This document shows, piece by piece, positions 18,221 to 26,392 of a stretch of DNA of 32,027 nt. The stretch is from an uncultured Archaeoglobaceae archaeon (GTDB lineage Archaea > Halobacteriota > Archaeoglobi > Archaeoglobales > Archaeoglobaceae): assembly GCA_938048785.1 (NCBI GenBank), contig CALIUJ010000050.1, positions 1-32,027 on the forward strand, read 5' to 3'. Position numbers and translations under genes: made by a program. Under the pieces are notes generated by a model, which saw only the letters and a program-made list of their open reading frames with translations, was not told the DNA's origin and ran no database searches. Each line of letters starts with the position of its first letter. The first letter of the stretch is position 1.

Positions 18221-18221
<1 letters not shown>
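18042..18221 (-). CDS. rpl37e: Ribosomal protein L37e
   Basis: The short frame encodes 59 residues beginning [20 protein letters not shown] and ending WVKKTKDSN. Two CxxC pairs (RCRRCG and YCSACG) form the zinc finger, and the [12 protein letters not shown] tail is diagnostic of L37e in the large subunit. Start and stop overlap its neighbours: TGATG with the lsm stop and TAATG with the purF start, so the three genes are translationally coupled. The lsm-rpl37e pairing is common in archaea. Confidence 0.96.
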
Positions 18222-18517
<296 letters not shown>

Positions 18518-18541
18518 TTAAGCCAGCGTTGGTCACCAAAG

Positions 18542-18549
18542 TTTTTTAT
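18542..18549 (+). promoter_or_regulatory. TATA box of the zinc-finger/nucleotidyltransferase pair
   Basis: TTTTTTAT is centred 24 bases before ATG 18570, predicting a leaderless mRNA. Confidence 0.45.
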
Positions 18550-18569
18550 GAAACCCGCAACTCTTAACT

Positions 18570-19127
18570 ATGGAGATCTACTGCGATACGTGCAAAGAAA
18601 CTACGAGACACGAGCTCGTGAAAGAAAGACTCTACCGTTGCTCCATCTGTGGAAGTCACTCTCAAATCACCCCAAAAAAGCTCTTAGAGTTAAAGGCTAT
18701 TTTCAGCTCTGGCTCAGAGACAGAGATTGGAAAGATAACGATCGAAGAAGACGAAGAAATCGTAAAAGATGCCGAGATGATCGTTGATCTCGAAAAAGGT
18801 AGCGAGCTTGGAAGAGTTACCGCGATTCAGCTAAAAGATGGTAGAATCGTTGAGTTCTCGAAGGCAAAGGACGCTTTCGCGGTATGGTTCAGAAATGTCG
18901 GAGAAGTATACGTCAGGTTCAGCCTACACAAAAGATCGGTCACGACTCCTTACAAGGCTCTCTTCGATGGTGAGACAGAGTTCATAATTGGGGAGACGAT
19001 TGAGTTCGAGAGAAAAAAGTTCAGAATACACAGAATAAAGCTTTTAGACGGTAGAGTTTTGAGGAGAGAAGGAGAAAGAGCTTTGGCAAAGGAGATAAAG
19101 AGGGTCTATGCGACCTATACGCCTTAG
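18570..19127 (+). CDS. HVO_0476-type zinc-finger protein
   Basis: The 185-residue protein starts with a zinc ribbon, YCDTCKETTRHE...LYRCSICGSHSQ (two CxxC pairs at about 5-8 and 24-27). A largely beta domain follows, including IGKITIEEDEEIV, LGRVTAIQLKDGR and HRIKLLDGRVLRREGERALA. This layout fits the archaeal HVO_0476 family of unknown function. Its ribbon plus small beta domains suggest nucleic-acid or translation-related binding, which is inference. Its end overlaps the downstream nucleotidyltransferase start by 20 bases, so the two are co-expressed. Confidence 0.8.
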   Translation: MEIYCDTCKETTRHELVKERLYRCSICGSHSQITPKKLLELKAIFSSGSETEIGKITIEEDEEIVKDAEMIVDLEKGSELGRVTAIQLKDGRIVEFSKAKDAFAVWFRNVGEVYVRFSLHKRSVTTPYKALFDGETEFIIGETIEFERKKFRIHRIKLLDGRVLRREGERALAKEIKRVYATYTP

Positions 19128-20064
19128 AGATTTTATAAGGGTAGGGGAAAACTACTTCTCGGTTCTTGGCTATAAGAACGACGAAAAGGTGAAGTGTTTT
19201 CTCAGATACTCCCCAGACAGCAAAGGCGAAAGGGTAAAAGATGGAAAAAGGTTTAAAAAACTCTCACATGAAGAAGCGGTAAAACATCCAACTTCCAATG
19301 AATTTTTTGATGGAAGCATATTCCGAGTTCCGCTAAACAGAGTTGAAGAAATTTTTAAACCAGAAGAAAGACTCAAAGAGCTGAAAGATCCAGAATTGGA
19401 GAAAATAGTAAACTTCTTCAGCAATGTGCCGAGGAACGAAATGGGTGTCACGGGTTCACGACTAATAGGGCTTAAAAGCGAGGAATCCGATGTGGATTTC
19501 ATTGTTTATGGAAAATGGTGGTTCTTGGCAAGAGAAAAACTCAAAAAGGGGATTGAAAGAGGAGAACTTCAAGACCTCGATGAAGATACCTGGGAATTCA
19601 TTTACAAAAAGAGAAAAATAGTGCTCCCATTCGACGTTTTTGTTGCACAAGAGAAGAGAAAATTCCACAGAGCGTTTCTTGGTGAAACCTACTTCGACCT
19701 TCTCTACGTTCGTGGTTACGACGAGATAGACAACGGAATTCCAGAGGAACCGGGGAAAAAGGTTGCAAAGACTACCATAGTTGCGAGAGTTGTCGAAGAC
19801 AGATTCATCTTTGACTATCCAGCTTTCTACGCTTTAGATCGTGGATTTAAGGGAATTCTATGCTTTACACACACATTTGTTGGGCAAGCGTTCAAAGGAG
19901 AAACGATTTTTGCGCGTGGAGAAGTCGAAATAATAGATGGGGACCGCTACTTGGTCGTTGGCACGAAGAGAGAGGTCGAAGATGAGTTCATCCTCTCGCT
20001 CGACTTTTTAGAAAAAGAGGGACTAATGGATGAGGTAAAGGAGTTGTTAAGTGACCAAGTTTAA
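19108..20064 (+). CDS. Predicted nucleotidyltransferase (COG1665 type)
   Basis: The 318-residue protein has a nucleotidyltransferase-beta core: G116-S117 in VTGSRLIGLKSEESDVDFIV with D128 and D130 as metal ligands, and a third Asp, D175, in VLPFDVFVA. An N-terminal ~100-residue domain and a C-terminal beta domain (PAFYALDRGFKGILCFTHTF, FARGEVEIIDGDRY) flank it. This matches the conserved archaeal COG1665 group of predicted nucleotidyltransferases, whose substrate I do not know. A GAGGG lies six bases before ATG 19108, inside the zinc-finger gene. The 3' end overlaps the decayed dehydrogenase gene on the opposite strand by 18 bases. Confidence 0.8.
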   Translation: MRPIRLRDFIRVGENYFSVLGYKNDEKVKCFLRYSPDSKGERVKDGKRFKKLSHEEAVKHPTSNEFFDGSIFRVPLNRVEEIFKPEERLKELKDPELEKIVNFFSNVPRNEMGVTGSRLIGLKSEESDVDFIVYGKWWFLAREKLKKGIERGELQDLDEDTWEFIYKKRKIVLPFDVFVAQEKRKFHRAFLGETYFDLLYVRGYDEIDNGIPEEPGKKVAKTTIVARVVEDRFIFDYPAFYALDRGFKGILCFTHTFVGQAFKGETIFARGEVEIIDGDRYLVVGTKREVEDEFILSLDFLEKEGLMDEVKELLSDQV

Positions 20065-20990
20065 AACCTCTTCGTTGCGCAGAGCTCTGCGGATATTCTC
20101 GATGGCAAAACTTATTATCCTCAGCCTCCCTATTCGTCGCCCCCGCAATTTTGGGGTGTAAGAATCAAGTTCTTATCACGGAGTTCGAGCAAATCTCTGC
20201 TCACCTCGGGCTCTTTTTCGTATACATCCAACGCAGCTCCCGAAATCCAATTTTCCTTCAAAGCCTTCACGATCGCTTTTTCATCCACTATTTCTCCCCT
20301 TGCAACGTTGATCAGTATTGCGGAGCTCTTCATACTCCTAAGTTCTTTTTCCCCGATCATCTTTCTCGTTTTTTCAGTCAATGGTAAATGAATGCTTAAA
20401 ACATCCGAATCTCGAAGAAAAGTCTCAAAATCTACGAACTCGGCGTCTACTTCATCGAATTTCCTAAGATTGTGGTAGATTATCCTAACACCCCAACCAT
20501 TAGTCTTTTCGCAACTTTTCTCTTGCCTTCCCATGCCAAGGATCCCCCAAGTTTTACCGTATAGCTCGTAACAACCAAGGGTAAACATTTCCTCCTGAGC
20601 CCAAAATCCATCAAAAGTCCTTCTATTTGCGTATATCAGCTTCTTCAGCAATGCGAGAGCGACCATTATCGTGTGCTCAGCCACACTCAACGCGTTACCA
20701 GTTGCGACGTTTGCAACCTTTATGCCAAGCTCCCTTGCGGTCTCCACATCTATGTGGTCGTAACCAGTGGATGGCTGCTGGACAAGCCTAACCTTTTTCA
20801 TCGCTCTAAGCATTCTTGCGTTTATCGGAATCTTAAACGTATAATCTCCAAGCACTATGTCGGCGTCTTCAACCGCCTTAATTATCTTATCCTCCTCAAA
20901 CTCGCTAAAAACCAAGATTTCGTCAAAAACGTCGCTGAAAAAGGTTTCCAAAAGGGTTTTCGGTAGCGGAGAAAGAGAGACGAGTTTCAT
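20047..20990 (-). pseudogene. D-2-hydroxyacid dehydrogenase, multiply frameshifted
   Basis: From ATG 20990 an open frame of 286 residues resembles phosphoglycerate/2-hydroxyacid dehydrogenases (PSTGYDHIDVETARELGIKV, SVAEHTIMVALALL, INVARGEIVDE, AALDVYEKEPE). The NAD-binding GxGxxG loop is broken: it reads GMGRQEKSCEKTNGW. The +1 frame of the same bases (20494-20525) gives KRKVAKRLMV, the expected helix, so two compensating shifts are present. Near the end the frame leaves the family at LTPQN and stops at 20130. Shifted frames continue IAGATNREAED, then AIENIRRALRNEEVLNL to a stop at 20047-20049. The catalytic His of LTPH is absent in every frame. The product is probably inactive. A TATA-like box (21008-21020) is still present. 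Confidence 0.8.
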
Positions 20991-21004
20991 GAACTAATTT
21001 CTCA

Positions 21005-21304
21005 TCATTTTTTAAATATTTCGTTTAAGTCCCTTCGATCTCCTCGCTTTCCCTTCTTATCACCAAGCTCGGATCTTCGAACGTAGAAACGATCTCCCCC
21101 GATGAGCTCTCTAATTCCGAAACTCTCAGATTTTCTCCTCTTTAGATTTCCCGAAATCAAAAGGGCTAAAGCTATTGTCACAATCAAAGCTATGAGCTCC
21201 ACTGTGAAATCCATTCCTTGGAAAACCTTGAAAATTAGCATCGATGGTAGTAGGATCGCTCCAATAAATACGAGGAGTGTGAAACACGTGATCAAGGAGC
21301 TCAT
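21005..21304 (-). CDS. Small two-helix membrane protein, unknown function
   Basis: The 99-residue product has two hydrophobic helices, about 4-28 (LITCFTLLVFIGAILLPSML) and 34-52 (VELIALIVTIALALLISGN), then a basic, charged cytoplasmic tail (RRKSESFGIRELIGG, KKGKRGDRRDLNEIFKK). I do not recognise a family. It lies downstream of the presenilin-type protease on the same strand with a 10-base gap after a possible small frame, so it may be part of that operon. No clear Shine-Dalgarno precedes ATG 21304; a weak CTTAAG about 23 bases upstream could be a promoter. Confidence 0.6.
   Translation of the reverse strand: MSSLITCFTLLVFIGAILLPSMLIFKVFQGMDFTVELIALIVTIALALLISGNLKRRKSESFGIRELIGGDRFYVRRSELGDKKGKRGDRRDLNEIFKK
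21008..21020 (-). promoter_or_regulatory. TATA-like box upstream of the dehydrogenase pseudogene
   Basis: Reverse-strand AATATTTAAAAAA is centred 24 bases before ATG 20990 and overlaps the end of the upstream membrane-protein gene. The promoter seems preserved even though the coding sequence has decayed. Confidence 0.4.
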
Positions 21305-21313
21305 GAAGGAAGT

Positions 21314-21433
21314 TTAGATCCGCTTAAGAACTTTTTCCTTCTCAAAGCGCATGTTCCTATGGATCATTATTTGGCTATTTTTTCGATCTCTGGCTTCGAA
21401 AATAGTTCTTGCAACCACGGCGAAGATCTTCAA
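21314..21433 (-). CDS. Possible 39-residue basic protein
   Basis: In the 142-base gap after the presenilin gene the reverse strand holds a frame from TTG 21433 to TAA 21314. It encodes a basic peptide containing FAVVARTIFEARDRKNSQIM and ending EKEKVLKRI. Codon choice resembles neighbouring genes and it stops 10 bases before the next start. It has no standard start with a well-spaced ribosome-binding site, so it may be a remnant or chance frame. Confidence 0.25.
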   Translation of the reverse strand: MKIFAVVARTIFEARDRKNSQIMIHRNMRFEKEKVLKRI

Positions 21434-21458
21434 GTCCTTCTTTAAGGATTAGGGGTTA

Positions 21459-22232
21459 TCAAATGAATTGAGAAGCGAGAAATCCGAGAATTGCACCCGA
21501 ATTTATGAAGGGCAATCCTGCGTGAGCCCCTTTCTTTTTTTCTACAAAGTAAATTAGCAAAAGAAGTCCAATTAAACCACCAAGAACTGTGAAAAGCGCG
21601 GGAATTTTGATGAATGCAATTAAAGGTGCTTCAAGGAACTTCTGAGCTGATACTGCTAAGATGGTGGGAAGAACGACGTCTCCCACTCCGAGCATCATCT
21701 TCTCGTTCCCCCTCGGGATCACGAAAAGCATTGGAGCGTTTATCTTACTCACCGACTCCGCCAAGCTTATCATGTGCTTTGTCTTGTAAACAGAAATCGC
21801 ATCGTATATCGCAAGAATTGCGAGGAGGACTATTACGGGAACTGGAGCTAAGCTGATCCCAAACATGGTCGCTATTCCAACTGAGAGAAGAAATGCGGAA
21901 ATATTTATAACAATCCAATTCGGCTTTTTTACCAGTAAAAAAGTTATTGCAAAGGAAATCACGATGGCGAGCAGACCTACGTATGGTAGAAGGGCGTAGA
22001 ACATCGCGAGAAAAGTAAGCGTGGATATCATCGCTGGCAAAATGTTCACCTTAGTTTTCGAAACAAACAGCAAAACCGCGGTAAAGGACAAGATGAGGGC
22101 AAAGTATATTAGAGAGTTTGAAACGTCGGAAGGGTCTTCGAACACAACCATTCCCGCAGATTCGAAGCTTCTTATAGAAAAGATGGAAAAGAGATTAACA
22201 AGTAAAAATATAAAGGCGAAGATCAGCCTCAA
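21459..22232 (-). CDS. Presenilin/signal-peptide-peptidase-type intramembrane aspartyl protease
   Basis: The 257-residue, about nine-helix membrane protein has the paired active-site motifs of presenilin homologues: YD (Y143-D144, in AIYDAISVYKTKHM) and GxGD (G182-D185, in GVGDVVLP). A C-terminal AGLPFINSGAI corresponds to the PAL motif. Such enzymes cut transmembrane peptides, including remnant signal peptides, within the membrane. Start is TTG 22232, overlapping the PINA-like stop (TTGA) with a GGTGG just upstream; no other Met lies near the N-terminus. The link to a DNA/RNA-acting ATPase gene is unexplained. Confidence 0.9.
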   Translation of the reverse strand: MRLIFAFIFLLVNLFSIFSIRSFESAGMVVFEDPSDVSNSLIYFALILSFTAVLLFVSKTKVNILPAMISTLTFLAMFYALLPYVGLLAIVISFAITFLLVKKPNWIVINISAFLLSVGIATMFGISLAPVPVIVLLAILAIYDAISVYKTKHMISLAESVSKINAPMLFVIPRGNEKMMLGVGDVVLPTILAVSAQKFLEAPLIAFIKIPALFTVLGGLIGLLLLIYFVEKKKGAHAGLPFINSGAILGFLASQFI

Positions 22233-23992
22233 TCGACCACCTTTGCCCTTATCTTCGCACCCTTTGCAAGCGCAATTCTAAGGCTTCTCCCAGACTCCTT
22301 GTCCTTCTTAACCTTCACGATTCCGCTCTTGTTCACGAGCGCTGAGAAGAGATACTCGTCGTCTGCATAGATCTCAACGGTTTTACCCTCTAAACCCTTT
22401 ACGTAGATTACGTAGTGCTTCTCAGTCTCCTCAACCTCCAAGCTCTTCACTTCAACTTCCTTTGGAACTAAGTCTATTGAAACTCTCAAATCTTCTTCGA
22501 GCTTCTTTATTCTCTTCCCCTTCTTCCCAAGTATTTTCGGTATCTTTTCCTCGGGAACCTTCACTATTGCCCTCTTACCAGAGACTATGACTTCAAAGTC
22601 GTCGAGAATCTGTGAAAACCTATCTGAAATGGCTTTTTTTAACTTCTCATCGCTTTCAACTGGCATCACGACGACTTGCTCTCCATAGGTGTAGATTTCA
22701 AACTCCACTTTCTTCGTTTCAAAGTCTTTGACTTCGATCACGGGTCTTGCAAGATCTGCTTCAAACATACCTTCTGGAACCTTTACTGTGAAACTGAGTT
22801 CGTAAACCTTCGCTATTTTTCCAGCCTCGATGAATATCACTGTGTCAACGACCTGCGGGATTATACCGAGCTCAACTCTACCGATCATCCTTTGAATCGC
22901 ATCTATTGGTCTCGTGGCATGGGTTACACCTATCATCCCCACTCCCGCGAGTCGCATGTCTCCAAATACTTGAAAGTCCGAAGTCTTTCTTAGCTCGTCG
23001 TAGATCGTGTAGTCTGGTCTGACGAGAAGTAGAATGTCCGCTGTGAGGCTCATATCTCCTTCAAGTGGAGCGTATTGTGTTATCTCATCCCTCACCATCA
23101 AATCCCTTGGACTTTCCATTGTTTTCACAACGTAACCTTTTTCCAGTAGATAATTCGCAACGCTTGCTGCAAAAGTCGACTTTCCTGCACCTGGGGGTCC
23201 AGCAATCAGAATTCCTCTCTGTCTCTCCACGATTCTCTTCTTTAGCTCCTCGCTTACGCCGTATTCATCTATGCTGACCTTCGCAATCGGTCTCACCGCG
23301 GTTATCTCCATTCTATCGGAAAAAGGCTTTTCTGCGATTGCAATTCTGAGGTCTCGGAGCTGAATCACCGTTGCGCCTTTCCGTTCTATTTCTATACTGC
23401 TCTCCTCATCCTGCTTTGCAGCCTCGATTATCTCTTCCGCAATCTCGAGAAGATCTTCGTAGCTCATTTCCTTTTCATCCAACTTCACGACTTTCAGATT
23501 GCCAATCTTACCTCGCTTTGCTATCGGTGGAACCCCCTCGCGGAGATGGACGCTCGCAGTGTCGGGAGTGAAGAAGGACATTATCCTCGTATCCTCAGGT
23601 CTTATGAGCCTCGGCTTAAGGTAAATCGTCTCTATTCCTTTCGCCTTTGCAACAAGGTTTTGAACTCTATCCGAAGTCAAAAGAACGGCATTTTTTTCCC
23701 TCGCAACTTCGCGTATAATGTTGTCTATCTCTCCACCCTTTGCGAGCTTTATTTCCTCGATTCCGGGTCTTTTTCCGGAGAATTCAACCCTTATACTTTT
23801 TTCCTTCGCGAGGTTTACTATCCTCTCTATCTCTGCAAGTCCTTTAAAACCGCTCAGCCTTCCAAAATTTGCCTGGGCTTCCAGTTCAGCAATAACAGCC
23901 TCGGGTATTATTATCTCCTCTACTTCGTTCCTTTCTATGAATTCCGAAACTCTGCCTGCGACTATAACGCTGGTATCAACAACTATCCTCAT
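22229..23992 (-). CDS. PIN-domain/ATPase/KH protein (PINA-like, COG1855)
   Basis: From ATG 23992 the protein has 587 residues. An N-terminal PIN nuclease-like domain ([21 protein letters not shown]6, later LLTSDRVQ with D108) is followed by a PilT/VirB11-type ATPase. Walker A is GPPGAGKST at 265-273, and further features are [12 protein letters not shown] and [23 protein letters not shown]-type segment with [20 protein letters not shown] lies near ~500, and the tail is beta-rich. This order is that of archaeal PINA, a hexameric ATPase reported to act on Holliday junctions in Saccharolobus. The upstream in-frame extension to 24088 is rejected because GGAGGTTGGGAG sits directly before ATG 23992. 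It overlaps hisI upstream and presenilin downstream. Confidence 0.9.
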   Translation of the reverse strand: MRIVVDTSVIVAGRVSEFIERNEVEEIIIPEAVIAELEAQANFGRLSGFKGLAEIERIVNLAKEKSIRVEFSGKRPGIEEIKLAKGGEIDNIIREVAREKNAVLLTSDRVQNLVAKAKGIETIYLKPRLIRPEDTRIMSFFTPDTASVHLREGVPPIAKRGKIGNLKVVKLDEKEMSYEDLLEIAEEIIEAAKQDEESSIEIERKGATVIQLRDLRIAIAEKPFSDRMEITAVRPIAKVSIDEYGVSEELKKRIVERQRGILIAGPPGAGKSTFAASVANYLLEKGYVVKTMESPRDLMVRDEITQYAPLEGDMSLTADILLLVRPDYTIYDELRKTSDFQVFGDMRLAGVGMIGVTHATRPIDAIQRMIGRVELGIIPQVVDTVIFIEAGKIAKVYELSFTVKVPEGMFEADLARPVIEVKDFETKKVEFEIYTYGEQVVVMPVESDEKLKKAISDRFSQILDDFEVIVSGKRAIVKVPEEKIPKILGKKGKRIKKLEEDLRVSIDLVPKEVEVKSLEVEETEKHYVIYVKGLEGKTVEIYADDEYLFSALVNKSGIVKVKKDKESGRSLRIALAKGAKIRAKVVD

Positions 23993-24305
23993 CTCCCAAC
24001 CTCCTGAAGAAGCAAGTTCTGTTCCCAGTATGACAAGCGTTCCCTTTTTGTTCAACCAAGTATAATAAGGTATCGCAGTCACAATCAACTCGAATCTCTA
24101 CGATTCTCTGCGTGTTCCCACTCGTTTCGCCCTTCATCCATAGCTTATTTCTGCTCCTGCTCCAGTAGTGAGCGTAACCACTTTCCAAGGTCTTCCTCAA
24201 GGCTTCTTCATTCGCATAAGCGACCATGAGCACTTCTCTCGTGTTCACGTCTTGAACTACAACCGGGATCAGTCCATCGATGAACTTAAGTTTCGGGAGA
24301 TCCAT
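23976..24305 (-). CDS. hisI: Phosphoribosyl-AMP cyclohydrolase
   Basis: HisI opens the purine ring of phosphoribosyl-AMP in histidine biosynthesis and is zinc- and magnesium-dependent. From ATG 24305 the product has 109 residues: [54 protein letters not shown], the metal-binding [11 protein letters not shown] and [12 protein letters not shown]. It is a free-standing HisI without the HisE pyrophosphohydrolase domain. ATG 24305 is preferred over the longer frame to 24377 because a TATA-like element (24323-24333) is centred 24 bases before it. No other his gene is in the window. Confidence 0.94.
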   Translation of the reverse strand: MDLPKLKFIDGLIPVVVQDVNTREVLMVAYANEEALRKTLESGYAHYWSRSRNKLWMKGETSGNTQRIVEIRVDCDCDTLLYLVEQKGNACHTGNRTCFFRRLGDEDSC

Positions 24306-24322
24306 ACCATGAGTGGGAGGAA

Positions 24323-24333
24323 TTTTAATTATT
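24323..24333 (-). promoter_or_regulatory. TATA-like element of the hisI-PINA-presenilin operon
   Basis: Reverse-strand AATAATTAAAA is centred 24 bases before ATG 24305, supporting the shorter HisI and a leaderless transcript. Confidence 0.4.
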
Positions 24334-24380
24334 TCTATCCCCTTCCTTCCACCACTTTCTTTTCCCCAAGAATACAAAAA

Positions 24381-24641
24381 TTAGAAGTGTTGAACCGACT
24401 CAAGCTCGTAGTATCGCTCTATGAATTCCATTCCCCTTTTCGTAGTCCTATACCTCGTTTTACCTCCCCCATTCACGGTTTCCAGCAAACCATTTTCTAC
24501 AAGCTCTAAAACGATTTGCCGGGCATTTCTAAAGTTTAGATTGGCAAAATACACGATCTTTGTTATATTCGCACCATCAGGGGAATTCGATATTCTTAGA
24601 ATTTCCGAAACGATCTCGTATTTGGATCTCCGTGAATTCAT
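24381..24641 (-). CDS. HTH_45-like winged-helix regulator
   Basis: From ATG 24641 (GTG 24650 is an alternative) the product has 86 residues. It resembles the small archaeal winged-helix family: RRSKYEIVSEILRIS, NITKIVYFANLNFRNARQIV as recognition region, LVENGLLE, then a wing (GGGKTRYRTTKRGMEFIERY). It should bind DNA as a dimer. It lies 3' of the DUF5305 gene on the same strand (44 bases), beside the DUF1102 secretion operon. A role in regulating that locus is inferred only from position. A TATA-like AATAATAAATAC near 24680-24692 may give it its own promoter. Confidence 0.8.
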   Translation of the reverse strand: MNSRRSKYEIVSEILRISNSPDGANITKIVYFANLNFRNARQIVLELVENGLLETVNGGGKTRYRTTKRGMEFIERYYELESVQHF

Positions 24642-24684
24642 TCGCCTCACTTCCGACGCTCCTCATAAGTCCTGGAAGTATTTA

Positions 24685-25698
24685 TTATTTTCTGTTAATA
24701 ATATTGTTGTTATTATCATCATAAACGTAGACTTTATCCCCATCCGCGACCGCAAAGGTGCCTTTTAACTTCAATATCGGTTTTTCAAGCTCGTATGAAA
24801 GCTTTGCAATGTCTTTCAAGTTCAAAACACGGAAAGTCTTGGAGAACTCTGGGAATTCTAAAATATCGACAATTCTGTTTCTGAACTTCTTCTCAAAAGA
24901 CCTCTTCTTTCTATTTGAGAGATAATTCGAAAACTCTCTTCTCCCCATAAATCCAAGAATTCCGAAAATACCTAAGAAGGTCAGAAAAGGTATTCCCATG
25001 ATCCATCTTGCATCCCTCACTTCCATCGGAAAGCCCAGAAGACTGATGGTGTTCACGTGGCTGACCCTGGTATAAACCGAGTTTCTTTCAATCTTATCGA
25101 ATCCCGAAAAAGAGACGACTTTTCCATAGGTTATATTTGAAGTTTGAAGAAACTTCTCTTCAACGTTTGAACCGAACAAGGAGCAATTTATGTTCAGCTC
25201 CGCTACAAATCTGACATTTGGATCCCCAAAATCGTATTTTGTCTCGTTTTCAATCTCTTTCCACATCGCGAGTATCAAATCCCAGTCAACCGGAACTGAG
25301 ATTTCAAAGAAAGAGTTAGAGATCGAGCCCTTGTAGACCTCTAATTCTTTTTCCCACCCACCTTTTGCTGGGCTGAGCAATAGAGCAATCCTATAATTGC
25401 CATCTATCTCTTTTGGGGAAGGAGAAAAAGAATAAGAGTATAAAACCACCATCTTGCTGAGAAGGGCTGAGTAAATAACCTCGTTTCTGTTTATCTCCTC
25501 CTTACCGTAGATAAGATTCGGCTTCAGCTTAGCGGAATAATCCAAGCGTCCAACTTGCGTATACTCTCCAACAACAACCCTTTTCTCAACGATGTTAGGC
25601 GAAGATAGAGCCTGAATAAAGAAGAAGCCGAAGAATAGAACAAAGACGAGCAAGAGAACCATTAACGGACCCATTAATTTACGTTTACTCACTTTCAT
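24685..25698 (-). CDS. DUF5305-like membrane-anchored protein
   Basis: The 337-residue protein (ATG 25698) has an N-terminal helix (GPLMVLLLVFVLFFGFFFIQ) and an ectodomain of ~190 residues with VVVGEYTQVGRLDYSAKLKPN, VPVDWDLILAMWKEIENETK and LQTSNITYGKVVSFS. A second helix follows (IMGIPFLTFLGIFGILGFM), then a basic cytoplasmic domain with SYELEKPILKLKGTFAVADG. The order matches DUF5305, which I recall near archaeal signal peptidases of the DUF1102 type. GTG 25716 would add six residues, but the TATA-like box at 25719-25726 points to ATG 25698. The C-terminus ends in an asparagine run from an AAT/AAC repeat. Its role is unknown; assembly or anchoring of the neighbouring secreted proteins is inference. 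Confidence 0.78.
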   Translation of the reverse strand: MKVSKRKLMGPLMVLLLVFVLFFGFFFIQALSSPNIVEKRVVVGEYTQVGRLDYSAKLKPNLIYGKEEINRNEVIYSALLSKMVVLYSYSFSPSPKEIDGNYRIALLLSPAKGGWEKELEVYKGSISNSFFEISVPVDWDLILAMWKEIENETKYDFGDPNVRFVAELNINCSLFGSNVEEKFLQTSNITYGKVVSFSGFDKIERNSVYTRVSHVNTISLLGFPMEVRDARWIMGIPFLTFLGIFGILGFMGRREFSNYLSNRKKRSFEKKFRNRIVDILEFPEFSKTFRVLNLKDIAKLSYELEKPILKLKGTFAVADGDKVYVYDDNNNNIINRK

Positions 25699-25718
25699 AT
25701 CTTTGGTTGGCTTCACAG

Positions 25719-25726
25719 ATATTATG
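25719..25726 (-). promoter_or_regulatory. TATA-like box of the DUF5305 gene
   Basis: Reverse-strand CATAATAT lies about 24 bases before ATG 25698. It is part of the divergent control region shared with the DUF7344-like regulator. Confidence 0.45.
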
Positions 25727-25789
25727 GCTTGCTAATCATAGTTACGTATCTCGAATCCTTACCCCAGATTAGAGCCATTGTTTCCTCCG

Positions 25790-25798
25790 TATATTTAT
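25790..25798 (+). promoter_or_regulatory. TATA box of the DUF7344-like regulator gene
   Basis: TATATTTAT is centred about 28 bases before ATG 25822. Inverted repeats lie between it and the start. Confidence 0.5.
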
Positions 25799-25800
25799 TC

Positions 25801-25816
25801 ATACATTATGTATACA
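25801..25816 (+). promoter_or_regulatory. Overlapping inverted repeats, candidate operator
   Basis: ATACATTATGTAT (25801-25813) is a perfect six-base inverted repeat around a single T, and TGTATACA (25809-25816) is an overlapping palindrome. They lie between the TATA box and the predicted transcription start at ATG 25822, where a bound repressor would block initiation. Autoregulation by the encoded winged-helix protein is plausible but unproven. Confidence 0.4.
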
Positions 25817-25821
25817 AGAGC

Positions 25822-26262
25822 ATGGGTTTCTTGCTTAGCCCGAGACGAAAATGCATTTTAGAACAGCTTTCAGAAAATGGTGGAGAAGCGAGCGTTGAAG
25901 AGATAATATCGAGAATCTTAGCTCTTGAGAATAAGGAGATGAATTACAAATCACGGAAATCCGTTTACGTGAGTCTAATGCAAACTCATTTACCAAGGCT
26001 TGAGAAAGAGGGCATCGTAAGATACGACAAAAGACTGGGCAAGGTCATCTTGATAAACCTGCCTGACGACCTCAAGATGTATGTAGAGACCGTCGATAAA
26101 TTCGATATACCTTGGAGTGTTTACTACTTAGCCTTATCGATCTCAATGCTTTTCATTGGCTTCATTTTTAACAGCTTCGCCTTAATAGTGGCTTCCACGA
26201 TTTTCGGATGTAGTTCGATAATAAATATATTTACTCAGAAAATAAAAATTAAAAACAGTTAA
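25822..26262 (+). CDS. Winged-helix regulator with C-terminal membrane segments (DUF7344-like)
   Basis: From ATG 25822 the protein has 146 residues. It begins MGFLLSPRRKCILEQLSENG, then SVEEIISRILALENKE and YVSLMQTHLPRLEKEGIVRY, a DNA-binding domain like the haloarchaeal DUF7344 family (LSPRR...YVSLYQTHLPKLE...GVV.YD). Two hydrophobic stretches at about 100-130 (YYLALSISMLFIGFIFNSFA, then LIVASTIFGCSSIINIF) suggest it is tethered to the membrane and could sense envelope state. An upstream in-frame extension to 25729 precedes the promoter and is rejected. It lies between DUF5305 and the DUF1102 operon and is the best candidate local regulator. Confidence 0.78.
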   Translation: MGFLLSPRRKCILEQLSENGGEASVEEIISRILALENKEMNYKSRKSVYVSLMQTHLPRLEKEGIVRYDKRLGKVILINLPDDLKMYVETVDKFDIPWSVYYLALSISMLFIGFIFNSFALIVASTIFGCSSIINIFTQKIKIKNS

Positions 26263-26297
26263 TCCGAGCTTGAACTACCTTGAAAATGCTTAACTCA

Positions 26298-26309
26298 GCA
26301 ATTAATTGC
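26298..26309 (+). promoter_or_regulatory. 12-base palindrome upstream of the DUF1102 operon
   Basis: GCAATTAATTGC is a perfect palindrome 84 bases before the first DUF1102 start, in a 130-base gap. A/T-rich GCAAATAACTA follows it and could be the promoter core. A direct repeat CGGTCGAGA/CGGTTGAGA (26345-26353 and 26364-26372) lies further down. Regulatory roles are guesses. Confidence 0.3.
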
Positions 26310-26392
26310 AAATAACTATCTAATTCGAGGCTCACGACATTTAGCGGTCGAGAACTGCAAAGTCGGTTGAGACCGTAAAAAGAGGTGAAAAA

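Noticed and set aside
23993-24088. N-terminal extension of the PINA-like protein
   Set aside because: The extension is the hisI reading region in another frame; GGAGGTTGGGAG directly precedes ATG 23992, and the PIN domain starts there.
24685-24720. AAT/AAC repeat at the end of the DUF5305 gene as a possible mobile-element or CRISPR trace
   Set aside because: It is a short trinucleotide run encoding four Asn residues within the frame, with no spacers or longer repeat units.
25729-25821. N-terminal extension of the DUF7344-like regulator
   Set aside because: It lies upstream of, and includes, the predicted promoter; family similarity starts at MGFLLSPRRK.
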